Position numbers and translations under genes: made by a program. The notes beneath the pieces are model-generated. The model was not told the DNA's origin. It did no database searches and was given only the letters and a program-made list of their open reading frames with translations. Shown in pieces: positions 14,351 to 21,198 of a DNA stretch of 64,000 nt (within the stretch, counting starts at the first letter, position 1; each line of letters opens with the position of its first letter). This DNA is from a virus, in the IMG/VR virus record IMGVR_UViG_3300043251_000023, positions 1 to 64,000 of that record; one strand, given 5' to 3'.

Positions 14351-14629
14351 ATGACCGACATCCGACCACCCAATTACATTCCGACGCTCGATGAGGCGGT
14401 GCGCTACATTCGCAGCAATCCGGCTGTAGCATGGGAGATTTTGCGCGAGCAAATAGGTCTAGCCACAGAGGCCGAAGCCGTTTCCGATGGCCGCCTTCGT
14501 GAATTGTGGAAGCTCAACGGCGGCGCGGTTGGCAAAGGAAACCGCGCATGGATTGAGGTTGACCTGCTCCCGCGCCTTCTGCGCGAGGTTGTAAGCGCCG
14601 TCGTCCGGGCGGCAAGGCATGAGATTTAG
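14351..14629 (+). CDS. hypothetical helical protein
   Basis: 92 residues: TLDEAVRYIRSNPAVAWEIL followed by helical segments. Preceded by TTAACAGGCAC immediately before the ATG, a leader shared with neighbouring small genes. Unknown function. Confidence 0.6.
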   Translation: MTDIRPPNYIPTLDEAVRYIRSNPAVAWEILREQIGLATEAEAVSDGRLRELWKLNGGAVGKGNRAWIEVDLLPRLLREVVSAVVRAARHEI

Positions 14630-14648
14630 GCACAGTAAGGACGCTAGC

Positions 14649-14873
14649 ATGGAAAAGAAACCCCACAAAGTTATGACCCGCGAAGAATACGCGGCAATGC
14701 CAATCCTCGGCTGGCATGAAGTCTGCCGCGACGTGGATGGATTTGGGGGTATAGGCGTTCGTTTCTTAGAACAAAAACGGTCGCGCGGCGGCTCCAAGGT
14801 TTCGATTATCGGCAAAGGATGGTCGACTCGCAGGCGTTCAAAATATTTGCAGCCCGTAAAATCACGGGGTTAA
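14649..14873 (+). CDS. small hypothetical protein
   Basis: 74 residues from ATG 14649, behind GGCACAGTAAGGACGCTAGC. TREEYAAMPILGWHEVC then a basic, Gly-rich tail. Unknown. Confidence 0.55.
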   Translation: MEKKPHKVMTREEYAAMPILGWHEVCRDVDGFGGIGVRFLEQKRSRGGSKVSIIGKGWSTRRRSKYLQPVKSRG

Positions 14874-14878
14874 CGCTT

Positions 14879-15067
14879 ATGCGCTGCAAGATTGACGGTT
14901 GGCTTAACAATGACAACTGCACCGTCGCGTGCGAGTGCCACCTTGACCCACGCAACAATGGTCGGCAGGCAGGCCCCCTGATGGTCCGACACATCATCGA
15001 CGGCCACGAGGTTCTGTTGCCGGCAGACGCGCAATTCGACCGCGATGATCTTGGCGGCACGTATTGA
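14879..15067 (+). CDS. small Cys-containing hypothetical protein
   Basis: 62 residues from ATG 14879. CKIDGWLNNDNCTVACECHLDP has four Cys and one His and could bind zinc. The frame is open upstream to 14819 but overlaps the previous gene. Unknown. Confidence 0.5.
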   Translation: MRCKIDGWLNNDNCTVACECHLDPRNNGRQAGPLMVRHIIDGHEVLLPADAQFDRDDLGGTY

Positions 15068-15090
15068 AAACAGGCACAGTCAGGACGTTA

Positions 15091-15885
15091 ATGCCCAGAA
15101 TCGAGACCATAGGCGCCGCGACACTCTATCTCGGAGACTGCGGCGAGATATTGCCGACGCTCGACGGTATAGACATCGCCGTCACTAGCCCGCCCTACAA
15201 TCTCGGCAGCGCGCCTTGGGCTCACCTGGGGCACTGGAAGCCCGGCAATGCGGCCGGCGCAGGGGGACGAGCAAAATGGAAATCGGGCGCCAGCAGCGAC
15301 GGCGTCGCCTACGGCGAGCATGACGACACAATCCCATGGGCGGAATACGTCGCATGGCAGCAATCCATCGTGTCTCTGATCTGGGATGCGCTTGCCGATA
15401 ACGGCGCGCTGTTTTTCAACCACAAGCCTCGCGTGATAGGCACGAAACTGTGGACCCCTTTAGAGCTGATCCTGCCGCCGGCGGAGTTGCGCCAGATCAT
15501 AGTGTGGTCGCGGCCGGGAGGAATGAACTACAGCCCAGCCTCGTTCGTACCCACGCATGAATGGATTTTATTGCTGGCAAAGCCTGCATTCCGCCTCAAG
15601 TCGAAGGGCGTTTCAGGCCTCGGCGACGTGTGGCCCATGCGCCCGGAAAAGAACGAGCATCCGGCGCCGTTCCCGATCGATCTTCCGGCGCGCGTGCTCG
15701 AAGCAACCGCGGGTAAGACCGTCCTTGATCCGTTCATGGGTTCTGGCACGACGGGCGTTGCCTGCGCCCGCACCGGCCGAAGGTTTATCGGCATCGAGAA
15801 AGACCGCCGCTGGTTTGATCTTGCCTGCGAGCGAATTGATCTGGCGTCACGTCAGCCCGACATGATTGCTGAAAACAGGCACTAA
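15091..15885 (+). CDS. beta-class DNA adenine/cytosine-N4 methyltransferase
   Basis: 264 residues. Motif IV SPPY at 33-36 (VTSPPYNLGS) comes before motif I DPFMGSGTTGVAC (about 213-225), the order of beta-class amino-methyltransferases, to which the cell-cycle enzyme CcrM belongs. WSRPGGMNYSP and PTHEWILLLAK are typical of solitary phage enzymes. No restriction partner is nearby. ATG 15091 is used; a TTG at 15064 is also in frame but overlaps the previous gene. Likely protects phage DNA or reprograms methylation; the target sequence cannot be read from the sequence. Confidence 0.93.
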   Translation: MPRIETIGAATLYLGDCGEILPTLDGIDIAVTSPPYNLGSAPWAHLGHWKPGNAAGAGGRAKWKSGASSDGVAYGEHDDTIPWAEYVAWQQSIVSLIWDALADNGALFFNHKPRVIGTKLWTPLELILPPAELRQIIVWSRPGGMNYSPASFVPTHEWILLLAKPAFRLKSKGVSGLGDVWPMRPEKNEHPAPFPIDLPARVLEATAGKTVLDPFMGSGTTGVACARTGRRFIGIEKDRRWFDLACERIDLASRQPDMIAENRH

Positions 15886-15891
15886 CCGCCG

Positions 15892-16032
15892 ATGCAGCGA
15901 GATTTGAAATGGCACTTCTGGAAGTTCGTGCACAACGCTCTAATCCACCCGTGGCTTGCGCTACCGTGGGAACCGCGGTGGGCACAACGAGCGCACGACT
16001 GGACCGCGAAGCGGTGTGAAGGCGGCGGTTAA
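15892..16032 (+). CDS. 46-residue phage miniprotein
   Basis: Short Trp/His-rich frame (KWHFWKFVHNALIHPWLALPW...AHDWTAKRC). The pattern H-N-x-x-x-H-P-W-L ... H-D-W-T is common in tiny phage proteins of unknown role. The stop sits in a perfect 16-bp palindrome (16023-16038, centred on GTTAAC). Confidence 0.6.
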   Translation: MQRDLKWHFWKFVHNALIHPWLALPWEPRWAQRAHDWTAKRCEGGG

Positions 16033-16060
16033 CCGCCGAACAGCATGGAGACCAAATAAA

Positions 16061-16351
16061 ATGGCGCTCAGCAAGCGAGATAAAGCCAACGCCGCTCAAC
16101 TCAGGCTATTGGTTTCGATGGTCGCTGACATCAAGGCACTCGTGGTTGCCAAAAAGCCACTGCCGGAAATCAGTCTCAAGGTAGTGCCGGAATGGTGTCG
16201 CAACAACCCAGGACGGGCGGCAAAGACCATCACGCTATTGCGCGACGCGCTTATGAGAACCATCGGGCACTGTGACCGAGCAAAGCATAAGGACAGCAAA
16301 TATCGCGATGAGCGTGATGCCATTGTGGATGCCCTTGGTGGCCCGCGCTGA
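16061..16351 (+). CDS. hypothetical helical protein
   Basis: 96 residues from ATG 16061, behind CATGGAGACC. Lys/Ala-rich, helical (SKRDKANAAQLRLLVSMVADIKAL...). No domain recognised. Its leader holds CCGAACAGCATGGAG, like those of nearby genes. Confidence 0.6.
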   Translation: MALSKRDKANAAQLRLLVSMVADIKALVVAKKPLPEISLKVVPEWCRNNPGRAAKTITLLRDALMRTIGHCDRAKHKDSKYRDERDAIVDALGGPR

Positions 16352-16392
16352 GAAAAACAGACACATACCCGTCCAAAGCAGGGAGATTGAAA

Positions 16393-16764
16393 ATGCCGCG
16401 GAATATCTCTTTCGCCATGACGACCGAGCAGGTCCGCAAGCGCACCAAGACAGTGACTCGGCGCATGGGCTGGAAAAACCTTAGGCAGGGCGAAGTCCTC
16501 ACGGCTGTCGTCAAGTGCCAGGGCCTCAAGAAGGGTGAGAGGGTCGAGACATTGGCGACGATCCGAGTGAAGGACGCGCGCCGGGAATTTCTCGACCGCA
16601 TGGAGGCCGATCCGGTCTACGGCTTGCAGGAGTGCGCTCGCGAAGGTTTCGATTTTTCTCATCCGATGGGTACGCCAGCCAGTTTCATCGACGGTTTCTG
16701 CGCATCACATAAGGGCTGCAGGTCGGACAGCATAGTGACGCGGATCGAATTCGAATACGTCTAG
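16393..16764 (+). CDS. ASCH-like phage protein
   Basis: 123 residues. ISFAMTTEQVRKRTKTVTRRMGW, then NLRQGEVLTAVVKCQGLKKG and VTRIEFEYV match the small ASCH-type proteins of phages (beta-barrel related to PUA; RNA or modified-nucleotide binding proposed for the superfamily). ATG 16393 follows GCAGGGAGATTGAAA. Confidence 0.8.
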   Translation: MPRNISFAMTTEQVRKRTKTVTRRMGWKNLRQGEVLTAVVKCQGLKKGERVETLATIRVKDARREFLDRMEADPVYGLQECAREGFDFSHPMGTPASFIDGFCASHKGCRSDSIVTRIEFEYV

Positions 16765-16791
16765 CGACATATCAGTAGCAGGGAGATTAAA

Positions 16792-16992
16792 ATGACGGAT
16801 GCCGAACTTTCGGAGTTGAGATACGCAGAACGCAACCACGGTAGAAATTTTGTGACTGCACTCGAAAACGAACCGCACAACATCATTATCAACAGCCTTA
16901 CCGAACGCGGCTTCTTTCGTGACGGCGGCCCATCGGCATCTGGCCGCTGGCGTGAACTCACACCGCTCGGACGTTCGGCACTTGGCCGTTAA
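16792..16992 (+). CDS. small winged-helix-like protein
   Basis: 66 residues ending SLTERGFFRDGGPSASGRWRELTPLGRSAL, the turn-and-wing pattern of small winged-helix proteins. Behind GCAGGGAGATTAAA, almost the same leader as the preceding gene. DNA binding is inferred only. Confidence 0.55.
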   Translation: MTDAELSELRYAERNHGRNFVTALENEPHNIIINSLTERGFFRDGGPSASGRWRELTPLGRSALGR

Positions 16993-17008
16993 TCAGTAGT
17001 TTTCCGCC

Positions 17009-17473
17009 ATGACCGACTGGCAGATCAGATCGATGGAATTGGGGGATGTTCCGGCTGCGATCGCGGTTGGTCAAATGTCATATGGAGACGAAGTTGTTCC
17101 GCTATTCAACACCAACATCGAGAGTGACTTGCTGGATGCCTTCTCTACCGCGGCCAAGCGCCCGACCTATTTTGTTGCGGAACATGACGGGGCGCCAATT
17201 GGCTTTGCCGGATGGTGCAGGAGTTACCTGACATGGAAGGTTGCCGTTTTTAGTTACTGCCACATTCTTCCTACATGGCAGCGTCTAGGCTTAGGGCGGG
17301 CGTTCGTCGAAACTCGTCTAATGGACATTCACAATCGCGCCCCGGAAATCACAATGATACTCGTCAATACATGGGCTACAGACATCTATAGACGCTACGG
17401 CTTTAAGTCTCTCGTTTTCGACGACGAGGCGTTCGACGAGGGGCACTTGATGAAGATGATGTTGGCGCAATAA
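17009..17473 (+). CDS. GNAT-family N-acetyltransferase
   Basis: 154 residues. Standard GNAT order: N-terminal IRSMELGDVPAAIAVG, YFVAEHDGAPIGFAGW (beta 4), HILPTWQRLGLGRAFVETRL (acetyl-CoA pyrophosphate loop Q/RxxGxG/A), then ILVNTWATDIYRRYGFKSL. Transfers an acetyl group from acetyl-CoA to an amine; the target is unknown. A lone accessory gene. Confidence 0.88.
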   Translation: MTDWQIRSMELGDVPAAIAVGQMSYGDEVVPLFNTNIESDLLDAFSTAAKRPTYFVAEHDGAPIGFAGWCRSYLTWKVAVFSYCHILPTWQRLGLGRAFVETRLMDIHNRAPEITMILVNTWATDIYRRYGFKSLVFDDEAFDEGHLMKMMLAQ

Positions 17474-17496
17474 CATCACATAAGCAGGCAGACGCC

Positions 17497-17736
17497 ATGA
17501 ACGATCTTACCGACGAATGGAAAATCCCGGAGCAGCATCCCATTTTCAAGATCGGGCCGCTGTCCTACTACTGGCTTTGGATTAATGAAGGGACCGAACA
17601 CCAGCACAGAGGCTTTGTGCTCAACTGGCACACGCGCAAGCGAATGATCTACTTGACCGACTGGACATGGTGGCGACCGTTCAAACTATTTCCCCTCGCC
17701 ATGATTGCGAGCCTCGACATAACGAACAGGCGCTAA
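17497..17736 (+). CDS. hypothetical protein, Trp-rich
   Basis: 79 residues with many Trp/Tyr (YYWLWINEG, RKRMIYLTDWTWWRPF). Possibly beta-rich. Behind AAGCAGGCAGACGCC. Unknown. Confidence 0.55.
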   Translation: MNDLTDEWKIPEQHPIFKIGPLSYYWLWINEGTEHQHRGFVLNWHTRKRMIYLTDWTWWRPFKLFPLAMIASLDITNRR

Positions 17737-17759
17737 ACCCCCAACAGCAGGCAACTCCA

Positions 17760-17936
17760 ATGGCAACGCCAAATGTAACGATGGAAACAAGGGCTGCCGC
17801 CGAAGCGGTCTATTTTTTGTGGCAGACGTTTTCGCCCAGCGACGCCCCGCGGTCGCTTCAACAATGGGTCGATGCGCTAGAGAAAAAATGGCCCGATCTT
17901 TCCGCATCGCTTTTCACCGCAGCTCGGGACGAGTAA
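17760..17936 (+). CDS. small hypothetical protein
   Basis: 58 residues (TRAAAEAVYFLWQTFSPSDA, LQQWVDALEKKWPDL), helical. ATG 17760 follows CCAACAGCAGGCAACTCC. Unknown. Confidence 0.5.
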   Translation: MATPNVTMETRAAAEAVYFLWQTFSPSDAPRSLQQWVDALEKKWPDLSASLFTAARDE

Positions 17937-17938
17937 CG

Positions 17939-18091
17939 ATGACAATATTGGGAATCAATTGTGCTGTGTGTGGCAAGCCCTGCAAGTGGGTAAGTGCCGA
18001 CTCGAACGGCATGGCGCCAAACAAATTCGGCGGCTGGTATTGTGAGCCATGCGATACCTATTCCGAAACCGATGTGGGAGTGGAAGAATAA
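17939..18091 (+). CDS. 50-residue zinc-ribbon protein
   Basis: CAVCGKPC near the N-terminus and CEPC at about 38-41 form a four-Cys zinc ribbon. Two nucleotides separate it from the preceding stop. Such miniproteins may bind nucleic acids or proteins; role unknown. Confidence 0.6.
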   Translation: MTILGINCAVCGKPCKWVSADSNGMAPNKFGGWYCEPCDTYSETDVGVEE

Positions 18092-18122
18092 CGCCGAGTT
18101 AACGCCCAAATGAAAGCCGTCG

Positions 18123-18536
18123 ATGTCTAGGCACCACATGAAAGCGAGCGCCAAAAAGAGGGTCAATATCTTCGACGCCTGCGAGCGCGCGGGCAAGGTG
18201 ATACTCGATGCCGGCTTTGAGTTTCGGTATCAGTCCAAGATCACCGAGACCAAATACTACGGCCTGCCCGGTCGTCCGCATAATATCCGCGTGTCGTGCC
18301 ACAAGTCGAAACGCGGGCCGATAGGGATGCCGGAGACAGTCGCCAAGATCACGTTTCACGCTGGCGGTTGCGAGACGCCGAACTGCATCGCTATCTCGGA
18401 CGAGGCATTCGAACACATGGTTGCTGTCGCGATTGGCTTCTACGTCATGAAATCGAACGGACCAATGCGGTCAAGTTGGAACGGTAAGAAGGGCACATGG
18501 GAAGCATCTCATGGCGCTGCTACAATTTCCGTCTAA
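18123..18536 (+). CDS. hypothetical protein
   Basis: 137 residues, basic N-terminus, mixed alpha/beta core (GKVILDAGFEFRYQSKITE, VAKITFHAGGCETPNCIAIS). An ATG at 18111 in another frame shows the start region is not fully certain. No domain recognised. Confidence 0.6.
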   Translation: MSRHHMKASAKKRVNIFDACERAGKVILDAGFEFRYQSKITETKYYGLPGRPHNIRVSCHKSKRGPIGMPETVAKITFHAGGCETPNCIAISDEAFEHMVAVAIGFYVMKSNGPMRSSWNGKKGTWEASHGAATISV

Positions 18537-18558
18537 TCCCTGAACAGCAGGAAGAACC

Positions 18559-18840
18559 ATGAGAACCGATGAGGCAATGAAGGTCGAGACCATTGCGCAG
18601 CTTCACGATACGGCCTGCCATGAGGTCGCGCGCCTCACTGAGCTCCGCGAATCAGACGCGAAGGTGATCGCGGCGTTGAGGGCAACAATTCTGAACATCG
18701 GCGATCTTGCGGACAAGGCCACTCATGGCGGCGGTACTACTTTCTTGTATGGCGTCACACTGCGGGATATTATTTTCCGATGCGCTACGGCGTTATCGCC
18801 GACAGGTGAGCAGACAGCAGGGAGAAGCAATGATGTTTAA
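18559..18840 (+). CDS. hypothetical helical protein
   Basis: 93 residues; helical (VETIAQLHDTACHEVARL, SDAKVIAALRATIL). Leader is CTGAACAGCAGGAAGAACC. Overlaps the next gene by 11 nt. Unknown. Confidence 0.55.
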   Translation: MRTDEAMKVETIAQLHDTACHEVARLTELRESDAKVIAALRATILNIGDLADKATHGGGTTFLYGVTLRDIIFRCATALSPTGEQTAGRSNDV

Positions 18841-19111
18841 GGACGTGCTCTTTATCGACAATCCTCGTTCGTGGCCGCCGTGTGAGCCAGCGTCCGATCC
18901 GGACTGGATCAAGCACGTTCATTGTGACAGCGCTCGATGGCATACGCCGTCATGGGGCTTGTATCATAGCTGGCGCGGTGAGCGCGCGATTGAGCGATGT
19001 TCGCAGGCTTGTTGTATCGTCAACAAAATAGCCGCTGAACAACTTGCTGAAATCGGCATAAAGGCCACCTTTGTCACACACAAAGACGGCAAGATACTTC
19101 CGCGTTCATAA
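18830..19111 (+). CDS. hypothetical protein
   Basis: 93 residues from ATG 18830 (ATGATG; the second is equally possible), behind CAGCAGGGAGAAGC. Trp/His/Cys-containing first half (SWPPCEPASDPDWIKHVHCDS) then ERCSQACCIVNKIAAEQL. May bind metal. Unknown family. Confidence 0.55.
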   Translation: MMFKDVLFIDNPRSWPPCEPASDPDWIKHVHCDSARWHTPSWGLYHSWRGERAIERCSQACCIVNKIAAEQLAEIGIKATFVTHKDGKILPRS

Positions 19112-19131
19112 GCGATTAGCCGGGAGAACCC

Positions 19132-19392
19132 ATGAGCACAGCAGAACAGATTGTTAATCGAGCGCTCCAAAAAGTCGGTCGCGATCCTCGCATCGATCCC
19201 AAGCCAGGTGATATCGTGCGCTCGGATTATCCGTCGATTGGCGAGCGCCATGTAATCCATGCGAACGAATGTGGCGTTTCCTATTGGCGCATTCGGCCTA
19301 ACGGTAGGCGATATGATGGGTACTGCCTCCCCGGCATTTGGCAAAAATGGTGCCGAGGCCATAGGGCCGCTATCATCCAAACAGGCGGTTAA
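19132..19392 (+). CDS. hypothetical protein
   Basis: 86 residues: a short helix, then a beta-like segment (PGDIVRSDYPSIGERHVIHA, VSYWRIRPNGRRYDGY). GCCGGGAGAACCC precedes the ATG. Unknown. Confidence 0.55.
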   Translation: MSTAEQIVNRALQKVGRDPRIDPKPGDIVRSDYPSIGERHVIHANECGVSYWRIRPNGRRYDGYCLPGIWQKWCRGHRAAIIQTGG

Positions 19393-19416
19393 TGGCCAAT
19401 AAGCACGGAGAAAATC

Positions 19417-19587
19417 ATGGGCTACAAAATGTCGCTCTATTCTTGCACCTGCCGGATGAACTCGGTCAATTCGGCGTCGCTCGATCCGCCCGAGCCGATC
19501 CTTGATCCGTGGTGCCCGATCCACGGCAAAGACCCTGATGTGGAATACGAAAAACGACGCGACGACGCGCTGTGGGATCGGAAATGA
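19417..19587 (+). CDS. small Cys-containing protein
   Basis: 56 residues. SLYSCTCRMNS and DPWCPIHGKD give a Cys/His set that could bind zinc. Behind GCACGGAGAAAATC; its TGA overlaps the next ATG. Confidence 0.55.
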   Translation: MGYKMSLYSCTCRMNSVNSASLDPPEPILDPWCPIHGKDPDVEYEKRRDDALWDRK

Positions 19588-19886
19588 GCGATCTTGCTCT
19601 CGCCCTCGACTACAATCCCTTTGACGGGGATTTTGGTGATGTCGGTGATCGCGAACTACGCGACAAGATCGTGCAATTCAGGAAGCCACGCCGATGCCAT
19701 TGCTGCGGTCATAACGTCAAGCCGGGCACGACCGGGAGAAGCCTTACCATGCTGTGGATGAGCGACGGGATTATGTCCTACGCCTACTGTCACGAATGCA
19801 CCGAAGCGCAAGCCAAGTCGTGGACCGATGAAGGAAGGGCGCTCGACAAACGCTTCGCTCTGCGCGGCCGAGCAAAAGCCGGTTAA
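19584..19886 (+). CDS. zinc-ribbon protein
   Basis: 100 residues. CHCCGHNVKPG and AYCHECTEAQA supply the Cys pairs of a zinc ribbon. ATG 19584 overlaps the previous stop (ATGA). Last gene of the accessory run before the terminator. Role unknown. Confidence 0.65.
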   Translation: MSDLALALDYNPFDGDFGDVGDRELRDKIVQFRKPRRCHCCGHNVKPGTTGRSLTMLWMSDGIMSYAYCHECTEAQAKSWTDEGRALDKRFALRGRAKAG

Positions 19887-19977
19887 CAAGAGATCAGCCT
19901 CTTGCCTCCAGCCCCTGTTCCCACTAAAAGCCCGGCTAGTGGCGTAACGCAGTGATGCGTGAGTCCCTTTTCCCCGA

Positions 19978-20015
19978 GGCGGTCCGGAATAAACCCCGGG
20001 CCGCCTTTCCTTTTT
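19978..20015 (+). terminator. rho-independent terminator ending the accessory run
   Basis: GGCGGTCCGG (19978-19987) pairs with CCGGGCCGCC (19996-20005) with one G-U, loop about 8 nt, followed by TTTCCTTTTT. It separates the accessory block from the packaging genes. Confidence 0.75.
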
Positions 20016-20042
20016 CAGGGATCCGCCGCTAAGATCGTTCGC

Positions 20043-20273
20043 ATGGGAATCACCATAACCGCCGACGAATCCATGGTGCCCCCGCGCCCGACTGCGCTCG
20101 TCCTGACCTGCGACGGGGACCATGGCGACCTCTTCGGTACGATCACCGGAACGTTCATGCACGCCGACGGCTTTGCCGCCGAGCACGCCCTTGCCATGCG
20201 CGCCGGCTGGAAAGAGCGGGACGGCAAAGGCCGGGGGCGTCCATGGCTATGCCCGCTCTGCTCAGGAAAGTAG
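20043..20273 (+). CDS. small protein with a C-terminal Cys pair
   Basis: 76 residues: TALVLTCDGDHGDLFGTI, a helix AAEHALAMRAGWKER, and WLCPLCSGK at the end. The Cys pairs suggest a small zinc-binding fold. Sits between two transcription units. Confidence 0.55.
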   Translation: MGITITADESMVPPRPTALVLTCDGDHGDLFGTITGTFMHADGFAAEHALAMRAGWKERDGKGRGRPWLCPLCSGK

Positions 20274-20378
20274 CGCCCCGATCGTCACCGCCCAGACCGC
20301 GACCGTCGCCAAGAACGCCGACAGGGCGACCAACTCCTCCGGGCCCAGCAATATCCAGATCATCCACAGTTTACGCAT
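20262..20378 (-). CDS. 38-residue membrane miniprotein, minus strand
   Basis: Short minus-strand frame (starts MRKLWMIWILLG, then ELVALSAFLATVAVWAVTIG): strongly hydrophobic, with one or two membrane helices. GAGGATAGCC precedes its ATG, the same type of ribosome site as before the portal gene. Its end overlaps the 3' end of the plus-strand gene by 12 nt. Possible holin-like or exclusion peptide; unproven. Confidence 0.5.
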   Translation of the reverse strand: MRKLWMIWILLGPEELVALSAFLATVAVWAVTIGALLS

Positions 20379-20486
20379 GGCTATCCTCGTTAAGTGAACG
20401 AGAATCACCGTAGCCCCGAAGGGTTTAAGCTTTCCTAATCAGGAGCCCTCGCCAAACCTATCCGAACCTATATGCTCGGAGACGCT

Positions 20487-21134
20487 ATGGATGAGACCCT
20501 TAAATCCCCGCCAGAGGCCCCGGGACGGCCCACAGAGGCCCTGCCCGTTGCGCCAAAGCTGACCAAGGCAGGTCGGCCGCGCAAAAAAACGGGCCCACCC
20601 AAGGGCGTCCGGCCTGGCGGCAAACAGAAGGGGTCGAAGAACAAGGCCACGCTCGCCCGGGAAAAGCAGGTGCGGGAGGAACTTGAGCGGCTGAAGGCGC
20701 AAGAGGCGGCCGCGCAGGCCGCTATCGCGGCGGAGGTTGAGAAGGCAACGGGCAAGCCGCCGGTATCGGGCAAGGACGTGCTGATCCAGCTTGTGAGCGT
20801 CTACATGGGGCTGACGGCGCTTTACCAACCGTGGGCGCAGTGGAGCGTGGTCAACGGGGTGCGCACGAACTCGAACCCAAATTATGACGAGGCCATGTTC
20901 CGGCACTATTCAGCGATGGCGAAGGAAACCGCGGCGGTCCTTACGCCGTTCCAGCACCCGCGCTATTCGGCGATGGTCGTCGGGGCATCGGTCGTCACCA
21001 AGGTCGAAATCGACGGCGGCTTCCCGTCCGATTTCAGGGCGCCGGTCGGGCTCGGGACCGTGTTGCCAGCCCTCACCGTGATTTCAGCAGAGGATGAGGA
21101 ACCGCCGGCGTTGCCGAAGGTCGTGAACGAATGA
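20487..21134 (+). CDS. candidate terminase small subunit
   Basis: 215 residues from ATG 20487, behind CGGAGACGCT; an ATG at 20472 is in frame. Pro-rich N-terminus with AT-hook-like RPRKKTGPPKG, a long charged helix (about 60-95) and a C-terminal domain (DVLIQLVSVYMGLTALYQPW). Position just upstream of the large terminase and a DNA-binding N-terminus support a packaging-site recognition role. No recognised small-terminase domain is visible, so the name rests on context. Confidence 0.6.
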   Translation: MDETLKSPPEAPGRPTEALPVAPKLTKAGRPRKKTGPPKGVRPGGKQKGSKNKATLAREKQVREELERLKAQEAAAQAAIAAEVEKATGKPPVSGKDVLIQLVSVYMGLTALYQPWAQWSVVNGVRTNSNPNYDEAMFRHYSAMAKETAAVLTPFQHPRYSAMVVGASVVTKVEIDGGFPSDFRAPVGLGTVLPALTVISAEDEEPPALPKVVNE

Positions 21135-21198
21135 GGGCTTTCGTGCGAATGCTGGTCGAAGGGTGTCGTCTCCGCCGTGCACAGCGGAGATGGCGCCG

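Noticed and set aside
14335-19890. Recurrent GTTAAC sequences as CtrA half-sites
   Set aside because: Most coincide with TAA stop codons following GGT/GTT codons and lack a second TTAA at the required spacing.
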